NCBI GenBank assembly: GCA_008330645.1 | Contig: VLTN01000045.1 | Location: forward strand, 124,001-188,000 | Length of the DNA: 64,000 nucleotides | Source of the DNA: Cafeteria roenbergensis | Lineage: Eukaryota > Sar > Bigyra > Bicosoecida > Cafeteriaceae | Reading direction: 5' to 3' | Shown: one piece after another, positions 60,914 to 64,000 of the stretch | Position numbering within the stretch: the stretch's first letter is position 1 | Layout of the letters: each line of letters opens with the position of its first letter | Program-made: the position numbers and the translations under genes | Notes under the pieces: generated by a model | The model's input: only the letters and a program-made list of their open reading frames with translations | Database searches by the model: none | What the model was told of the DNA's origin: nothing

Positions 60914-63900
60914 ATGCCACGGCTGTTTCAGCTCCTCGACGACACGTGGCCCAGCACGATTCACTCGCTCGATGAGGATGACGCAGCCGGCGGGTCGATC
61001 AAGGGCAAGAAGGGCCGGTGCTGGTCGCAGCCCGTCGACCTCTCGCGCGCCGACTGGTTCCTCATCGGCACCATCGCCTCGCTCGCTCTCCTCTACGCGA
61101 CGGCGCCCCTCCGGTTCGCGGACAGCCAGTACTACTCGTCCAGGACGCAGCCCACAGTCGCGGCGCGTGCCTGGCTGACCGCGGAAACGGATGCCCGGTA
61201 CGGGATGGCGCAGAACGCGTCGTCACCTGAAGGCGTTGCTGGGGAAGCCGCTCTCGCGCTCAACCATACCGGCGTGCTGGGCGCCATGGAGGCGGCAGCG
61301 TACTCCACCGTGGTTGCGGAGGTTGGAATCTTCGCTGCCTCGCTGGCGGGCGGGTGCTCGGTGCTTCTGGCGCTGATGCACGCGGCGCTCGCATGGGGAG
61401 CGCTTGCTCCGGCGGCTCGCGGCAGGATCATCGTCTTTGCGGTGGCAGTGGGCATGCTTGTCATTCGTGGCATCTTCCTGAACAACGTCACGCGCACGCT
61501 GATGCGGTGGCCGTTCGCTCTGGACAACTGCATCCTGACGAGTACCAACAGCCACCAGCTGTATGTCACTTCGATCGTGTCGTACGTCTTCCTCTGCGTG
61601 TGCCTACTGTACAAGACCGTTCGAGGGGAAGTGGAGAAGCGCAAGCGAGCCGCGGCGGCTCAGGGCCTCGCGGCCCACGGCGGCATGGAGGTGGCCAGCC
61701 AAAGCGAAGCTGCCTTGCTGCAATGCCCGTCCGAAACGCCCGACATCGACTTGCGCCGGGAAGCAAGTGGCCAGGGGCCCTTCCCCGCGCCTGCCGACGG
61801 GTGTGACGACTCCCCGCAACGGCCGGGCGGCGCCAGTGATGTGCTTGCGCCTCACACGGAGGGCCGGGACAGCACAACGGGCAACGCGATGCCCGCCGAG
61901 GACAGCGAGACTACGGAGCAGCAGGCAGTTCCGCTCCTGCCGCCGCGCCACTTCTACCTGCCAGCGCTGGCCGCCTTTTTCGTCCTGGACCTCCTCGCGG
62001 TGCACCCGTTCCTGGGCGAGGCCTGGGCCGTGACCGTCGCCCGCTGGATCGGCATTGTTTCGTTTGCATTCATGCTGCTGGGCGTTTTCGCGGCTTTCGC
62101 AACGATCCGTTACGAGGTCGACGGCCCCATCTGTCCGCTGCTGTGCGCAGCGCTCGGCTTCGCGGGGCCATCGGGCCTGAGCTGTGCTGGAGCGTGCTGC
62201 GTTAACCTGGCCAAGAGCTGTTGCAGCACGAGGTCGAGGATGCGGCGACCCATTCTGCCCAGCGCGGGGACGCCGGCGGCCAGCAGCAGCGCCGGCGACT
62301 CCGGGGATGGCCTGCACGAGCACAGTCCGCGCCAGGGCCGTTGCTGCGCGCGCAGCAGTCCCCACTGCTGCGTGAACCTGATGCACATGGTGGTCTTCCC
62401 GGCTGCCATCATCCTTCCCAACCTGCTCGTCCACTCCCCCGACGTCGAGTGCCCCGCGTGGCTCGCAACGGGCGGGGGCGGTCTCGAGGGCTCGCCCGTC
62501 ACCGGCCCACCCGCTGGGAGCGTGTGGCCCGCGGGCCTGAACGCGTCCTCGGCCAACGACCGGGCCATCGTGGTGGGCAGCCTCATGTTCATGTTGGGGC
62601 AGGTGGCCGCCGCGTCAGTCCTCGCCGTGTTTGTGAGCGGCGCCGTGATCCTCGACGGCCAGAGCGAGCTGGCCGCCCGCCGGCGCGACGCCGCCGCCGA
62701 TGCTGCCGACACGCTCCGCCGGGCCATCGGGTACATCAGCCACGAAGCCAGAGGCCCGCTCAACGCCGCGGTGCTCAGCCTTGCGCTGCTTGAGGACGTC
62801 GACGAGGAGGAGCAGGAGCTGGCCGCTGCCGGACACCACATCTCGCCGACCAGCCCCATCGGCGACGACGAGCTCTCCTCGGAGCGGCTGCTCGGGGACC
62901 TGGCCACCAGCATCAACGCCTCGAAGCGCCACTTGGACGACCTGCTCCTGTGGGAGCGGGCAGGCGCAGACGGCGACGTCGGCGGGCAGGCGCGGTGGGT
63001 GTGGACGCGGCCTCGCGAGGGCTGGCTCGAGGCGGTCGAGCGCGCGTTCAGGAGCACGTGCGAGGCCGAGGGCATGGCCTTTGACGTGAAGCAGCTGATG
63101 TTCATCGCCCCGGACGCCGGGCGCGTGGCGCGGTTCGTGCCGGGAGGCGGAGGGGCCGTGAGGCGGCACCGCCGGAACACCTCGGGTCAGGACAGCGCCG
63201 GGCGGGGGGGTCCGGAGCCAGCCGCCCAGGCCGGCGCCTGGACCGACGGAGCGGGACCAGCTGGCCACCGCGGCGGTGGACCGGGGCCGCGCCCCAGCAA
63301 CGGCGGCGGCGGCAGCGGCGGAGGCGGGTGGGAGCTGCCGCGTCACGCCGGCGACAATTCCTCGCGCAGTTTGGCCGTGAATGCGCCCGAGGGCTTGGAG
63401 GTGTTCGTGGACGCGGACCGTATCCTCGGGGTGGTGACCAACGCCGTCTCCAACTGCATCAAGCACACGCCGGGCGGAGGCGAGGGCCTCGTTTCCGTCT
63501 GCTGCACTGTCATCGTGGGGCGCGCGGCTTCGGGGCTCGGGCTCCAGTCGCCGGCGCAGAGTCCCCCGGACGTCCTGTCCGGTGGGGGGAACAGCAGGTG
63601 GAGGCCACTCTGTCTGCCGGGCACGGGCGCCGCAGTGGAGCCTTCGCAGCGTGGCCGCAGCGCGCAGGCCACAGCACCTGCCGCCGCGGGCACTGCGACT
63701 GCTGCTGCCGCTGCCTCGTCTGCAGTCGCGACTGCTGGGTCCGCTGCCAGCGGCGCGTACTTCCGGGCCAGGCGCACGGCGCCAGGCCGCGAAGGCGAGC
63801 CCAGGCCGCTGCCGAGCCCTCGCAGCATCGCCGCCGCTGCCGCTGGCATGCCCGTTCCAGCTTCCAGGGCCGGCGCCACCCCCTCTGATGGCCAGGGTTC

Positions 63901-64000
63901 CGGTCGCAGTTCTGCCGACGATGGCGACGGTGATGTCGTCACGTTTCCCCCAGAGCGCGGCGTGCTCCAGATCGAGGTGCGGGACAACGGCCGCGGCATC
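60914..64000 (+). CDS. membrane sensor histidine kinase, 3' end beyond the right edge
   Basis: Open frame of 1029 codons from ATG 60914 to the window edge with no intron. The N-terminal half has several hydrophobic spans in two clusters: one near residue 50 and three to four between about 120 and 230, then a second set from about 345 to 580, with a Cys-rich loop between. A cytosolic part follows: the phospho-acceptor H box GYISHEARGPLNAA (His610), a loop, and the HATPase_c N box VVTNAVSNCIKHTPGG near residue 845, then the G1 box IEVRDNGRGI at the edge. A low-complexity insertion of about 160 residues separates the N and G1 boxes. A receiver domain may lie beyond the edge. Ligand unknown. Confidence 0.88.
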   Translation, partial: MPRLFQLLDDTWPSTIHSLDEDDAAGGSIKGKKGRCWSQPVDLSRADWFLIGTIASLALLYATAPLRFADSQYYSSRTQPTVAARAWLTAETDARYGMAQNASSPEGVAGEAALALNHTGVLGAMEAAAYSTVVAEVGIFAASLAGGCSVLLALMHAALAWGALAPAARGRIIVFAVAVGMLVIRGIFLNNVTRTLMRWPFALDNCILTSTNSHQLYVTSIVSYVFLCVCLLYKTVRGEVEKRKRAAAAQGLAAHGGMEVASQSEAALLQCPSETPDIDLRREASGQGPFPAPADGCDDSPQRPGGASDVLAPHTEGRDSTTGNAMPAEDSETTEQQAVPLLPPRHFYLPALAAFFVLDLLAVHPFLGEAWAVTVARWIGIVSFAFMLLGVFAAFATIRYEVDGPICPLLCAALGFAGPSGLSCAGACCVNLAKSCCSTRSRMRRPILPSAGTPAASSSAGDSGDGLHEHSPRQGRCCARSSPHCCVNLMHMVVFPAAIILPNLLVHSPDVECPAWLATGGGGLEGSPVTGPPAGSVWPAGLNASSANDRAIVVGSLMFMLGQVAAASVLAVFVSGAVILDGQSELAARRRDAAADAADTLRRAIGYISHEARGPLNAAVLSLALLEDVDEEEQELAAAGHHISPTSPIGDDELSSERLLGDLATSINASKRHLDDLLLWERAGADGDVGGQARWVWTRPREGWLEAVERAFRSTCEAEGMAFDVKQLMFIAPDAGRVARFVPGGGGAVRRHRRNTSGQDSAGRGGPEPAAQAGAWTDGAGPAGHRGGGPGPRPSNGGGGSGGGGWELPRHAGDNSSRSLAVNAPEGLEVFVDADRILGVVTNAVSNCIKHTPGGGEGLVSVCCTVIVGRAASGLGLQSPAQSPPDVLSGGGNSRWRPLCLPGTGAAVEPSQRGRSAQATAPAAAGTATAAAAASSAVATAGSAASGAYFRARRTAPGREGEPRPLPSPRSIAAAAAGMPVPASRAGATPSDGQGSGRSSADDGDGDVVTFPPERGVLQIEVRDNGRGI

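Noticed and set aside
1-64000. Transposons, virus-derived elements, CRISPR arrays, rRNA
   Set aside because: No polymerase, integrase, capsid or transposase motifs, no long terminal or inverted repeats, and no spaced direct repeats of the CRISPR kind were seen; the only tandem arrays are the intronic minisatellite and short coding or intergenic microsatellites.

Overview
This window is nuclear DNA of a GC-rich unicellular eukaryote. The genes are split by spliceosomal introns that mostly start GTGAG or GTGCG and end GCAG, and they encode eukaryote-only proteins: Tctex-type dynein light chain, gamma-SNAP, RPAP2, PRP4 kinase, a complex I accessory subunit and mitochondrial ribosome-type proteins. 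A membrane sensor histidine kinase and a mitochondrially targeted EttA-type ABC-F protein point to a protist. Base composition and gene style would suit a heterotrophic stramenopile (for example a Cafeteria-like bicosoecid), but that is inference; the window carries no marker gene that settles it. I see no rRNA, tRNA, transposon, virus-like element or CRISPR array.

Layout. 1-6313 (-): very large uncharacterised protein, running off the left edge. 6798-13007 (-): 2069-residue CLU-like/TPR protein of visibly lower GC. 13162-13845 (+): NDUFA2. 14215-15000 (-): PXMP4. 15212-19643 (+): RPAP2-like. 20326-24181 (+): P2C-type cation ATPase. 24449-25274 (-): Tctex-1 light chain. 25706-26347 (-): mS38/COX24-like. 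26646-28850 (+): inositol-3-phosphate synthase. 29348-32446 (+): membrane-anchored M14 carboxypeptidase. 32673-33413 (-): DNAJC17-like J protein. 33596-35785 (-): PRP4 kinase. 36067-37605 (+): mS45-like mitochondrial protein. 38054-41420 (-): ankyrin protein. 41649-45299 (-): F-box plus ankyrin protein. 45797-50003 (+): three C2HC zinc fingers plus CAP-Gly. 50169-51824 (-): OGG1. 52326-55253 (+): PhoD-like phosphatase. 55729-57656 (-): gamma-SNAP. 57991-60591 (-): EttA-type ABC-F. 60914-64000 (+): sensor histidine kinase, running off the right edge.

The genome is compact. Many genes lie head to head over 150-500 bp of shared upstream DNA. The genes do not form one pathway, but mitochondrial function recurs (NDUFA2, mS38-like, mS45-like, EttA-like), as do membrane traffic, cytoskeleton and two ectoenzymes with the same signal-plus-C-terminal-anchor topology.

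The most notable unexplained signal is a short sequence, GCTCTGC or its complement GCAGAGC. It sits about 70-110 nt upstream of the start codon of roughly half of the genes, in either orientation, and a longer form (GGCTCTGCCGG) recurs across the window in unrelated reading frames. It may be a promoter element of this lineage. Because third codon positions are so GC-rich, long open frames occur on the wrong strand almost everywhere; genes were chosen by recognisable domains, splice-site phase agreement and amino-acid make-up.
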